Origin: Methanobacteriota archaeon
GTDB lineage: Archaea > Methanobacteriota > Methanobacteria > Methanobacteriales > Methanobacteriaceae
Direction: 5' to 3'
Assembly: GCA_023436175.1 (NCBI GenBank)
Contig: JAEZKE010000008.1
Coordinates: forward strand, 1-49,805
Length of the DNA: 49,805 nucleotides
The notes under the pieces were generated by a model that saw only the letters and a list, made by a program, of their open reading frames with translations, did no database searches and was not told the origin of the DNA. This document shows, one piece after another, positions 1 to 8,537 of this stretch (within the stretch, counting starts at the first letter, position 1; every line of letters starts with the position of its first letter). A program made the position numbers and the translations under genes.

Positions 1-147
1 TTTATACACCATTTTAGTAAATCTTTTCACATTTTTCACCACTAGTTATTCATATAATAATTCTTCATAATTATATAACGTTCAAATTGTTTATATTTTT
101 GGAATTGGATAAAGAAATTAAAATTTAAAGAATTAGTCCAATAGTTA

Positions 148-738
148 ATGCATTATGGGGATATGGAAAAAATGGTAGTCGAAAATGCAATTAAAATGAT
201 AAAAAAGTTAAAAGGAACCCTGGACGTGCAAGAGCTTTCAAAGGAAGATAAAAAAGCTCTGCTTGAAATTGAATCTAATAGAAAAGGAGATATGATACCA
301 GTAGTCAACACGGGGCTAGAAGAATGCATGAAAAAGGATATCTATTTAGTAGTGCTTAAAAATGAAGAATTTCGAAGTCCACCTATACCAACTGTACTCC
401 TTGTAACTGATAAAGGCAGGGTATTAGGACAGGAGCTGATTTCTCCCGAAGAAAAGGAAAAGTATCAGAATCGAAAAGATGCATATTTTTTAAGCCCTGA
501 ATTCGTTATTTTTAAACCTGATGAAACCACAAGGAGCATGCAAAGAGAAAAAGAATTCTTTCTTTTACCTTCTGTGCCGTTTCCAGAATTAGAAGATATA
601 GAAGGAATTGTAGACGTAGTATCATGCAGCCCTTCAACTATGGGTGACTCTTACCTCAAGGATAAATATGGATATCCCCAAGATCCTCACATTGCCACGA
701 TATTAGTTGGATTTTCAATAAAAGATAAGAAAAAGTAA
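148..738 (+). CDS. Uncharacterized protein, about 188-196 aa
   Basis: I do not recognise a family. The product is a soluble, charged alpha/beta-type protein with no signal peptide or membrane segment. Its N-terminal 45 residues look helical and Lys/Glu-rich, and the middle has beta-type stretches such as PTVLLVTDKGRVLG. The C-terminus ends in a Lys cluster. The start is uncertain. The ATG at 148 has no ribosome-binding site, whereas GGGGAT at 157-162 would suit the ATG at 172, giving MVVENAIKMIKK. A TATA-like ATATAA lies near 73-78. The next gene is convergent, so this is a single-gene unit. I am confident that it is coding and have no view on function. Confidence 0.7.
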   Translation: MHYGDMEKMVVENAIKMIKKLKGTLDVQELSKEDKKALLEIESNRKGDMIPVVNTGLEECMKKDIYLVVLKNEEFRSPPIPTVLLVTDKGRVLGQELISPEEKEKYQNRKDAYFLSPEFVIFKPDETTRSMQREKEFFLLPSVPFPELEDIEGIVDVVSCSPSTMGDSYLKDKYGYPQDPHIATILVGFSIKDKKK

Positions 739-770
739 AATATTTTTTCAGGATTTAAACCAATAATTAA

Positions 771-1834
771 TTAAATACCGCGGAATTCGTTACGTGCTTC
801 AATCATGGCTTTAATGTTCTCAATAGGAGATCCAGGAGCTAAACCACAACTTGGAGCTATTATGTCCACTCCAGCTTCTAACACTTTTTTAACTTCTTCT
901 TTAACCTGATCAGGTGAGCCTCTAAAGAGGGTTTCGCTTGAAGAAATGTTTCCTATGATTTTTGGGACTTTGTCTCCTCCTCCCATGCTCATAGTTCTTC
1001 CCCCAACTCTTATGGTTTTTCCTCCGCCTTTAATCTCTTCTTTTGCCTTTGCTATATCTACCTTTTCTTCAATGCTAAGTCCATCAAAACCTGTGGCAGC
1101 CATGTCTTTTATAATTGGTTCTGTGGATCCACATATGTGAAGGACTTTACTTGTGTTTATCTGCATTGATAAATCTTCTAATCTTGGTTTAACCATAGTT
1201 TTAAATTGGAGAGGATCAATAAGCTCAGGGGCAGATGTTGGATCAGCAACGCAGATTATATCTGGGCCTGCTTCTGAAATAGCATTTGCATATTCAATAG
1301 ACACATCAAGTGCCTCATCTAAAGCTGATTCAACTTCATTTGGCCTGGTTCTCATGTATCTTACCAGTTTCTCAACACCGAGTAAATGTCCTGTGAGTGT
1401 GAAAGGACCTGTGATTCCAACGATAATTGGAAGGGTATCTCCATATTTGTCCTTCAATATTTTAATAGCTTCCAATACAACTGGAATTCTTCCTTTACTG
1501 AGGAAATCATCAGGCATGGATATATCGCCGCTGCTTTCAAATGGGCTTTCCATAACTTGGGGAGTTTTATCTTTGTTACCAAGATCTACTTTACAACCCA
1601 TAGCTTCAGCTTCTACAGTAAGACAGAATGGAATTCTTGCGCATTCTAATCCCGCGAGTTCGTAGAGTGAACTTCCAAGTGTTGCCATTTTTTCCGCGTC
1701 ACTGTGTGCTTCAGGCCAAAATGCATCTGTTTTTTCCATAGCTTCAATTATGCCGAGTTGAGTAACACTGATTACTGGCGTAACATCGGTTTCTTCATCC
1801 CTAAGTACTGCAAGTAAATTTTCTTTTAGATTCA
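771..1834 (-). CDS. MtaA/UroD-family methylcobamide:coenzyme M methyltransferase
   Basis: This 354-aa protein belongs to the uroporphyrinogen decarboxylase-like fold used by MtaA, MtbA and CmuA. Known members move a methyl group from a methylated corrinoid protein to coenzyme M, using a zinc ion. The zinc motif is visible as His233-x-Cys235 (in LHICGST) and Cys330 (in APSCGLAPGSP). The ATG at 1834 follows AGTGAT at 4-nt spacing; the in-frame GTG ten bases upstream belongs to that SD. A Gly-rich stretch at about residues 270-287 looks like an insertion relative to the MtaA proteins I remember. No corrinoid-protein or MtaB/MtbB partner gene is adjacent, so the methyl donor cannot be read from context. 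Family assignment is firm; the substrate is inferred. Confidence 0.85.
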
Positions 1835-2165
1835 TAAAAATCACTGTACTTAATATATAGTTTAAATTGTTTAAATTTTTGGGATAGTCTCATTCACATA
1901 AAATATTGGTATGCACCTATTAAAACTTCTTAAAAATAAAAATCAAGATATTTACGTGATTAAGAAAAGTTAATTATGGATTATTGCATTTATTTTTATA
2001 TTTAACTTTGTTAATTCGGTATGTGTGTTTTAGTTTAGGTTAATAAGTTGTTTTTAGATTATGAATCGTTAAAATTATATAATATTAAATATAGATATGT
2101 TAGTAAGCAGTTAACAACTTCGAAGAAATATTTTAGAGCATATGGTTAAAAGGGAGGTAATTTGA
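1835..2165. other. AT-rich divergent intergenic region
   Basis: This region lies between the divergent methyltransferase and inhibitor genes. The only structure I see is a TATA-like AAAATTATATAATA at about 2071-2084, placed to serve the inhibitor gene at 2166. I see no ORF, RNA or repeat. Confidence 0.5.
2071..2086 (+). promoter_or_regulatory. Candidate TATA box for the chagasin-type gene
   Basis: AAAATTATATAATA fits an archaeal TATA element. A start about 25 nt downstream (near 2105) would give a leader of about 60 nt containing the SD GGGAGGT. This is sequence resemblance only. Confidence 0.35.
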
Positions 2166-2564
2166 ATGAAAATATATCTAACCTTATTGATATCTCTTCT
2201 ATCCTTGAGTTTTTTGGTTTCAGGTGCATATGCAGCACAAAATCAGAACGTTGCAGCGTATCCGGCACTAACAACAAAAATAGTCAAGGTAAACAAAGAA
2301 TTCCAGGTAGTATTGAAAAGTAATCCAACCACTGGCTATTCATGGATGGCTAAATATGATTCAAATTATGTAAAGCTTATAAATTCAAGGTATATTCCTT
2401 ATAAAACTAAACCCGGCATCGTAGGATCTGGAGGAATCCAAATATTCACATTTAAAGCAATTAAACCAGGTAAAACAGTAATCATGATGCAGTATCAGAG
2501 GCCATGGGCAGAAACTGTTCCTCCTCTAAAAGAAGTAAGATATAATTTAATTATCTTAAGGTAG
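2166..2564 (+). CDS. Secreted chagasin-type (I42) cysteine protease inhibitor
   Basis: The 132-aa product has a signal peptide (residues 1-23, Ala-x-Ala cleavage at AYA) and one chagasin-like immunoglobulin-fold domain. The three inhibitory loops of the family are present: NPTTGYSW at 53-60, a Gly-rich GSGG at 87-90, and RPW at 112-114. Chagasin-type proteins block papain-family cysteine peptidases by inserting these loops in the active site. The protein would act outside the cell. The start ATG follows GGGAGGT at good spacing. The gene stands alone, with its own candidate TATA box, and converges on the PAP2-like gene. No papain-type peptidase is in the window, so the target is unknown. Confidence 0.85.
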   Translation: MKIYLTLLISLLSLSFLVSGAYAAQNQNVAAYPALTTKIVKVNKEFQVVLKSNPTTGYSWMAKYDSNYVKLINSRYIPYKTKPGIVGSGGIQIFTFKAIKPGKTVIMMQYQRPWAETVPPLKEVRYNLIILR

Positions 2565-2683
2565 AGCATATCCAAAGCATATGGATTTGAGATGGTTTAA
2601 AGCATTCATTTAGAACTTATTCATTTCTAACTCTTTGGATATTTTTTTGTTTTTAAATTAAAGATATTCTGTTCTATTTTTAA

Positions 2684-3298
2684 TTAAATTAAATAATGTA
2701 TCTGTAAAATTGTCAGTATAAATCCAAGCAATAGCCCTGTTATAACCTGTGCTATAGTATGTCTTTTCAAGTAGACTCTACTCCACATTACTACTGGAAT
2801 AATTGCAGCAAATAAAGTTCCAATAGGGCCAAAAACATAAATTAAGGCTACTGTAGGTCCTGCAACGCCCATTGCGTGGATACTGATTTTCCAGTATAAG
2901 TTTATAAAAAACACTATTAATGTGTTTGAAAAGTAACTGAACATTAAAATTGTAGTTATAAGAGGTGCATTTAGGGCATATAAAACAATCGCCCCTATAA
3001 GATAGGATAAAATCACCATAATAAGAGGATAATTCCTATCTTTCCTTTCAGGAATATCCATATCTATTTTTTGGCCATGATGACGTCTATCTTCCATCCA
3101 TCTAAATACAAGTAGAACTGGAAGTGCGCATGCAAAAAAAGTACATACTAAGGTTATCACTACAAAATCATAGGAGTCTAAAAGAAAATAGTTTAGCACT
3201 GCAAATGCAGGAATTGAAATTATAGGGGCATATGCGATATATGAAATGAACTCTGCAAATTGCTTTTTAATGTTGTCTGTTATTAGGTGATGCGCCAT
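2684..3298 (-). CDS. PAP2-like membrane phosphatase family protein
   Basis: This 204-aa integral membrane protein has about six hydrophobic segments. The second phosphatase motif appears as KISIHAMG in place of PSGH, and the third as SRVYLKRHTIAQV, which keeps Ser-Arg and the catalytic-type His but has Gln where many members have Asp. PAP2 enzymes remove phosphate from lipid phosphates or prenyl pyrophosphates at the membrane face. That fits turnover of polyprenyl carriers for glycan or pseudomurein precursors, but the substrate is inferred. The ATG at 3298 has GGTGA seven bases upstream. The gene is convergent with the inhibitor gene and appears to be transcribed alone. Confidence 0.7.
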   Translation of the reverse strand: MAHHLITDNIKKQFAEFISYIAYAPIISIPAFAVLNYFLLDSYDFVVITLVCTFFACALPVLLVFRWMEDRRHHGQKIDMDIPERKDRNYPLIMVILSYLIGAIVLYALNAPLITTILMFSYFSNTLIVFFINLYWKISIHAMGVAGPTVALIYVFGPIGTLFAAIIPVVMWSRVYLKRHTIAQVITGLLLGFILTILQIHYLI

Positions 3299-3517
3299 GT
3301 TAATTCACCGATATTGAACATTCAAGAAGTATAGTTTGATTTAAATTTAGCAAAAATTATAATTAAACTTATTAATAGTTATTCTTTTTCCATTTTAATC
3401 ATAAATAGTCCAAGGTGCTTTGTATAGTATCAATTATTTGTATCCCATATAAAATTATTGTAATATCTGGGATGATTACAGCTATGTTTTGAGAGAACTG
3501 ACTCAAACTTTTAGTGT

Positions 3518-3921
3518 TTAACTAAAAATAGAACTACTAAAATAAAGTTGGGATCTTATATCTCTATTTAACAGGGGATATGTATAATCTAATTTCTTGC
3601 CCTGGTTTTTTAACTTATTGAATCCTTCAACGGCTTCTGGAGTTGGAAGATCCACTGATTTAACATTTTTTTGTGTATAACAGTTCAGCAGTGTCTTTTC
3701 CAATTTTAAGCATACCAGACTGTCCATGACCCACTATGAGTAGGATTCTCGTCCAAAAGAGCTGTAATCTCTTCTGCGCTTAAAATATGGGAAGTGTCGT
3801 ACTTTCTCCTTGAAAGATCTTTATTTCTTTTCTCCATGTAGCCATCTGTATGAATGACAATATTGTGTGAATAATCTTTTCCATCAAATCTAACCATTCC
3901 AAATTTATTTTCCTGGAACAT
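3518..3921 (-). pseudogene. Frameshifted MTH938/NDUFAF3-like gene
   Basis: Three reading frames together spell one small protein of the MTH938 (Mth938/NDUFAF3) type. Frame one (from 3921) gives KFGMVRFDGKDYSHNIVI and continues to ALLDEN. A second frame continues with ILLIVGHGQSGMLKIGKDTAELL. A third continues with VKSVDLPTPEAVEGFNKL, the expected C-terminal part. The first break lies near 3744, within GACGAGAATCC. The second is in the run of seven A at about 3668-3674 (read as T on the plus strand). The normal C-terminus after GKK is also absent. Two frame breaks plus a lost tail argue for real decay rather than a single sequencing error. The intact family is a small soluble protein of unclear function in archaea. 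Confidence 0.75.
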
Positions 3922-3949
3922 AGAAACAACCTGGCACAGTTAATTTACT

Positions 3950-5113
3950 TTAAACTCTCAGAAATTCATCAGGAGTAAGGCTTGTAGCTAGCATCACCAT
4001 GTTAATATCTTGATGATCGGTCCAGCTGTGTGGTTTTCTATTTTTGCCATTCATCCAGAAGTGGTCTATAGATTCTCCAATTGATTTATATTTTAGAAGA
4101 GATTTAACCTGCTGTTTTAGAGAATTTTTATCAAAAAATTCTGGATATTCTTTCATCAGTTCAAATAGCTTTTCAACACCTTTTAAACCAATAGATAATC
4201 CAAGCTCACGAAAAGCTAAGCGGTAATCTGCCTCAAGATCCAGAGAATTACCTGCTACAAAAGATCCAAGGCCTGGCAGGGATGAATCAACGATTATTTC
4301 AAGCAAGTCCATATAAGAGAAACCATGAATAATCAGTTGGCTTGTTCTTGAGGCGTCAGATAGGAGTCCTCCAATGCCTAAAGGATCAGCTGTAACCAGA
4401 CTCTGGCCCCTGCAAATAGCAGACATATCATTTATCTCAGCACTTAAATCAAACTCAGATAACTGTTTGAAATTTCGTGCTGCAGCTTGCAGCTCACTGT
4501 AGGTTATGAAACCATCAAGGGGGTCGTGCTGTCCCATTGAAAAAACAAGAGGATATGTAAGGTCAATGCTCATTTTCCAGTGCATTCGTTTTCGGTCGCT
4601 TGAAGATGGGGCATAAGTGAATTTTGAATGAACAACTTGTGCTAGTTCAATTGCCCATCGTAGATATGATGGATTTCCAGAAACTTGACTAACACGGTTA
4701 AGGGCATGCATCCACTTTGTCAGGTAATGGTAGTACTGTCCGTCCTGATCCCATTCTAAACGCTCGTCAAACTGTTCATCCGGCATGCGTTCAGGTAGTA
4801 GTTTTCCTATTCGGAGCCCTCCTTTAGTTGGGTGTAATTCACCATCTCCTTCATCAAAGCCACTGATCCATCCTGAACGTGTATCATCTTCACGATGCTT
4901 ACCTAAAGTGTGGTGTACCTGGTTAACTAATTGAAATGCGAGATTCAGATAGGTCTTATCATCTGTTTGACGAAAAATTTCAAGAAAATTACAAACTGCG
5001 AATGCGTCTGTCCATAGATAACGTCTGGGGTTTGATCTAACTGGCTCAAGGCCAGTTACACTTGCAAAATCAAGCATGATTTCTTTAACCGAATCAAGAT
5101 CCGTTTTTTGCAT
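3950..5113 (-). CDS. Uncharacterized helical protein, possibly an alpha/alpha-toroid
   Basis: I do not recognise the family of this 387-aa soluble protein. The spacing of helices and aromatic-rich loops (YLWTDAFAV, GWISGFDEG, KPHSWTDHQDINMVMLA) resembles the six-hairpin alpha/alpha toroid of glycoside hydrolase-like proteins, but I cannot name a catalytic residue pair. The start is set at the ATG at 5113, which has GGTGA six bases upstream; the longer frame beginning at 5158 has no SD. The gene lies directly upstream of the broken MTH938-like gene with a 28-bp gap, so the two may once have been cotranscribed. No signal peptide or membrane segment is present, so it should be cytoplasmic. Confidence 0.6.
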   Translation of the reverse strand: MQKTDLDSVKEIMLDFASVTGLEPVRSNPRRYLWTDAFAVCNFLEIFRQTDDKTYLNLAFQLVNQVHHTLGKHREDDTRSGWISGFDEGDGELHPTKGGLRIGKLLPERMPDEQFDERLEWDQDGQYYHYLTKWMHALNRVSQVSGNPSYLRWAIELAQVVHSKFTYAPSSSDRKRMHWKMSIDLTYPLVFSMGQHDPLDGFITYSELQAAARNFKQLSEFDLSAEINDMSAICRGQSLVTADPLGIGGLLSDASRTSQLIIHGFSYMDLLEIIVDSSLPGLGSFVAGNSLDLEADYRLAFRELGLSIGLKGVEKLFELMKEYPEFFDKNSLKQQVKSLLKYKSIGESIDHFWMNGKNRKPHSWTDHQDINMVMLATSLTPDEFLRV

Positions 5114-5456
5114 ATTTTTCACCAAAATTTTATCATATTTATTTATCAATTTTGGCATATTTATAATTTGTCGTGGTTTAGGTGAGTTATTTTTGTTTTA
5201 TGGGCTTTATTAGATGGTATTTTTTAGTTATGTGGTCTAAAAATAGTTTTTTAGAATTTTGGTTGTAACTATTTTAAAAACCAAAAATGGTCGTATTTCC
5301 TTGAAACAATGCTGTGACTTATTAAAGAAGTAAAAATTATTTCAGATATTAACTGTACAAGTAAAATTTATAGTACTAATGCTATTACTTTTTATATATT
5401 ATTATATGTGAAAATATTGTGCACAATATTGCTAGTTATTAAATTAGGTGTTTTTT
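5114..5456. other. Divergent intergenic region with kinase promoter
   Basis: The region lies between two divergent genes. Its right end holds a TATA element (5391-5400) and a perfect palindrome (5413-5430) upstream of the kinase gene. The rest is AT-rich, with no ORF, RNA or repeat that I can see. Confidence 0.5.
5391..5430 (+). promoter_or_regulatory. TATA box plus 18-bp palindromic operator candidate
   Basis: TTTATATATT at 5391-5400 is a TATA-like element. The perfect palindrome AATATTGTGCACAATATT occupies 5413-5430, where transcription would be expected to begin (about 25 nt after the TATA box). A protein bound there would block initiation, so this is a plausible repressor site. The palindrome is seen directly; its role is inferred. 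Confidence 0.5.
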
Positions 5457-7898
5457 ATGATTAATAAAATTAAAATTGGAGATAAAATTGGTAAAAGTTT
5501 ACAAGTATTAGAAATTTTAGGCGGAGAAGGTGAAAGTAAAATGGGTATAGTTTATATCTGTTTAGAACTTGAAACCAATTTTGCAATCGCGCTGAAAACG
5601 TTCCAAGATCGTTTTATTAATCATGAAGATGCCCAAAATAGCTTTAAAGAAGAGGCAGAAGCATGGATTCGCTTAGATAGACATCCTAACATAGTAAATG
5701 CAGGTACTTTTGATATTATTGATGATAGGCCATTTGTAATCATGGAACCTATTTTTCCGGATGATGAAGGTAGAAACACTTTAGAGCACTATATTAATGA
5801 AAATTTAAAAGAATCACAAATATTGGAGTGGAGTATACAGTTCTGTTATGGTATGGAACATGCTCAATCGAAAGGAGTATCGCCACATAGAGATATAAAA
5901 CCTGCAAACATAATGATTAGAAGAGATAAAGTACTCAAAATTACCGATTTTGGATTGGCAAAGTTATGGGATAAAAAAAGCATTACTCCAAAAGATAAAA
6001 CTCAAATAATTGATGAAGAGCATCGATTATCAATTTTTAAAAGTACATATGGTGGAACTATAGCTGGAACTCCTTGGTATATGGCTCCTGAACAATTCGA
6101 CGGCAATGCCGATTTTAGAAGTGATATATACGGTTTTGGAATGATAATGTACCAAATGTTAAATAAAGGAAAACTTCCTTTTGAAGCTGAAACATTTTTA
6201 AAATTGGAGGAAGCCCATAAAATAGAAAAAATTCCTGTTATCAAGTCAAAAGTTTTCCCTATTATTAAAAAATGTTTAGAAAAAAAGCCTGAGAATCGAT
6301 ATAAAAGCTTTAAAGAGCTGAGAAAAGATTTAGAAGGATTATATAGAAAAGAAGTAGGTAAAGAACCATATTCTCCAGAAAATCTAAAACTTGAAGTAGA
6401 TACGCACCTTACAAAAGGTTATGGATTTGAAAAACTTGGTTTAATTGATGAAGCACTTAAAGAATATGAAGAAGCAAGAAATGCAGATCAAAAATCTTTT
6501 CTAGATTGTATTAACCTAGGTGCCGCTTTTAATAGGCTTAATAAATCAAAAGATGCAATTGAAGAATTTAAAAAAGCTATTGAATTAAAGCCAAATAGTT
6601 CTGTTGCTCATTATAATTTAGGAAATGCGTTTAATTATGATGGACAAATTGAGAAGTCTATTAATGAGTATAAAGAAGCAATTAGGCTAAATAAGGGATG
6701 TATACAAGCTTATGTTAACTATGGTAATTTATTAAGAAATCTAGGGGAAGTAGATGATGCTATTGAACTTTTTGAAAAAGCTTTAGATATTAATTCAGAT
6801 TTTTTCAAGGCTAAGATAAATTTGGGGCTTGCTTTCTCAATTAAAGGGGAATATGATAAGGCAATTAAACAATATAAAGAAGCAGAGGTGATTAATGAAA
6901 AGAGTCCAGAGTTATATGATTATTGGGGAAATGTTCTTGAAGTTAAAGGTGATACTAAAAATGCAATTTTAAAGTATATTAAATCAATTACTTTAAACCC
7001 TGAATTCTATGATGCCCATAACGATCTTGGAATGTCATTTTTAAAGATAAATAAAGCAGATAATGCTATTGATAAGTTTAAAGATGCTACAAAAATAGAT
7101 CCTAAAAATTATAAGGCATATTATAATTTAGGAACTGCATTTATAAAAAAAGGGGATTACAATGAATCAATAAAGTATTTCGATAAATGCTTAAATTTAA
7201 ATCCAAATTATGCTGATTCATGGACGGATAAAGGTGTAGCTTTGGGACAATTAGGAAAGCATAAAGAAGCATTAAACTGTTTTAATAAGTCTTTAGAAAT
7301 TGATTTTAATAAGGATATTACATGGTTTTTAAAAGCAAGTGCTTTAGAAATGCTTGAGAAATACGATGAAGCAATAGAATGTTTAGACAATGGTTTAAAA
7401 ATAAATCCAGATAATGATGGTGCTTGGTATCACAAAAACATATTATTAGGGGAAATTGGGAGAATAGATGATGCAGGGGAATGTTTAAATAAAGCTTTGG
7501 AAATAAATCCCAGAAATGAAGACGCGTTATACTTCAAATCACAATTATTAATCATAGAAGCTAAGCAATTAGCTAATCAAAATGATTATGAGGGGGCAAT
7601 GGCCCGTTTGGATAAAGCTTTGGAAATAAATCAAAATGATATTGATGCATTAGGACTTAAAGGTTTTTATTTAAATATTCAGGGAAATTATGATGAAGGA
7701 ACAAAGTATTTTGATAAAATTTTAGAAATAGATCCAAAAAATGTGCATATATTAACTAGTAAAGGCTACTTTTTAAATATTCAAGGAAAAATTGATGAAG
7801 CAGAGAAATATTTAAGAAAAGCTTTAAAAATTGATCCTGAAAATGAATTATTAATAACTGCTCTAAATGAGATAGAAAAGAGAGAATATTCATGTTAA
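5457..7898 (+). CDS. Eukaryotic-like protein kinase with TPR array
   Basis: The 813-aa product begins with a Hanks-type kinase domain (about residues 10-290). It has a modified glycine loop (GGEGESKMG), the ATP-anchoring Lys47 in AIALK, the catalytic loop HRDIKPANIM with Asp146, the magnesium-binding DFG at 164-166, and GTPWYMAPE closing the activation segment. All key catalytic residues are present, so it should be active. From about residue 310 to the end there are roughly fourteen tetratricopeptide repeats of 34 residues, a scaffold for protein partners. There is no membrane segment, so it is cytoplasmic. The start ATG at 5457 follows AGGTG at 6-nt spacing; the GTG at 5448 is part of that SD. 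No phosphatase or obvious substrate gene adjoins it, and the palindrome just upstream suggests its own regulation. Confidence 0.9.
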   Translation: MINKIKIGDKIGKSLQVLEILGGEGESKMGIVYICLELETNFAIALKTFQDRFINHEDAQNSFKEEAEAWIRLDRHPNIVNAGTFDIIDDRPFVIMEPIFPDDEGRNTLEHYINENLKESQILEWSIQFCYGMEHAQSKGVSPHRDIKPANIMIRRDKVLKITDFGLAKLWDKKSITPKDKTQIIDEEHRLSIFKSTYGGTIAGTPWYMAPEQFDGNADFRSDIYGFGMIMYQMLNKGKLPFEAETFLKLEEAHKIEKIPVIKSKVFPIIKKCLEKKPENRYKSFKELRKDLEGLYRKEVGKEPYSPENLKLEVDTHLTKGYGFEKLGLIDEALKEYEEARNADQKSFLDCINLGAAFNRLNKSKDAIEEFKKAIELKPNSSVAHYNLGNAFNYDGQIEKSINEYKEAIRLNKGCIQAYVNYGNLLRNLGEVDDAIELFEKALDINSDFFKAKINLGLAFSIKGEYDKAIKQYKEAEVINEKSPELYDYWGNVLEVKGDTKNAILKYIKSITLNPEFYDAHNDLGMSFLKINKADNAIDKFKDATKIDPKNYKAYYNLGTAFIKKGDYNESIKYFDKCLNLNPNYADSWTDKGVALGQLGKHKEALNCFNKSLEIDFNKDITWFLKASALEMLEKYDEAIECLDNGLKINPDNDGAWYHKNILLGEIGRIDDAGECLNKALEINPRNEDALYFKSQLLIIEAKQLANQNDYEGAMARLDKALEINQNDIDALGLKGFYLNIQGNYDEGTKYFDKILEIDPKNVHILTSKGYFLNIQGKIDEAEKYLRKALKIDPENELLITALNEIEKREYSC

Positions 7899-7972
7899 AT
7901 TATAAGATCTAGGAGTGATCTGATTTTTAGGTATGCAGTTATTCTTATTTAAAGTTAATTTAAGCTCAAATC

Positions 7973-8419
7973 TCAATCCCAAATAGAAAGCCTAAAAATA
8001 TAACTATCACAGCTTTCAACGCCAACTGCAACATCACTCGCTTCTTTCATATCTGCATTGGTCGCAATTGTAATATTAAGCTGAGCTTCTGTGAGATTGT
8101 ATTTAGTGCTGTTAAGTGTCTGGTTTAAATAGACACCTGCTACTTGCCCTGCTTCTTTAATTCCGCTTTGGTCATTATTGCTGGTAGACAGTATATTGGC
8201 AACATTTTGAAGGACTGAAGGTTCTTCAGGCCCTTTTTTATAAGCCGCCATGGTTTCCAGGACATCTTGTGCATTATGAGAAAGACGAATTTGTGAGGAT
8301 GAAGATAATGAGGATTCATTTACACTAGTTACTGCAGCTATTGCAATAAAAATGATTATTAAAGCTATTGCTGCATCTATAGTAAATATGAATCCTTTAT
8401 CATCCATAAACTCATCCAT
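7973..8419 (-). CDS. Type IV pilin-like surface protein
   Basis: The 148-aa product has the form of an archaeal class III prepilin-like protein. It has a short charged leader (MDEFMDDKG) followed by FIFTIDAAIALIIIFIAIAAVT, a single hydrophobic helix, and then a polar domain of about 120 residues. Leader peptidase would be expected to cut near the Lys-Gly before the hydrophobic stretch. It may form a pilus-like or surface filament subunit, or simply be membrane-anchored. The start is either the ATG at 8419 or the one at 8407, the latter preceded by GGATGA. It is convergent with the kinase gene. No pilus assembly genes are nearby, so the role is inferred from architecture alone. Confidence 0.65.
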   Translation of the reverse strand: MDEFMDDKGFIFTIDAAIALIIIFIAIAAVTSVNESSLSSSSQIRLSHNAQDVLETMAAYKKGPEEPSVLQNVANILSTSNNDQSGIKEAGQVAGVYLNQTLNSTKYNLTEAQLNITIATNADMKEASDVAVGVESCDSYIFRLSIWD

Positions 8420-8537
8420 CTTAATTAGTTATGTCTTGCCAACATTCCTAATTTGTTTATGGACTATTTATATGTCATTATGTTCCAATTATTGAACTAT
8501 AAAATAAGATAACTGTAAAAGAGTTGTTTATTTTTCT

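Noticed and set aside
7899..7935. Terminator hairpin AGATC...GATCT after the kinase gene
   Set aside because: The stem is only five base pairs and the T-run is short; too weak to list.
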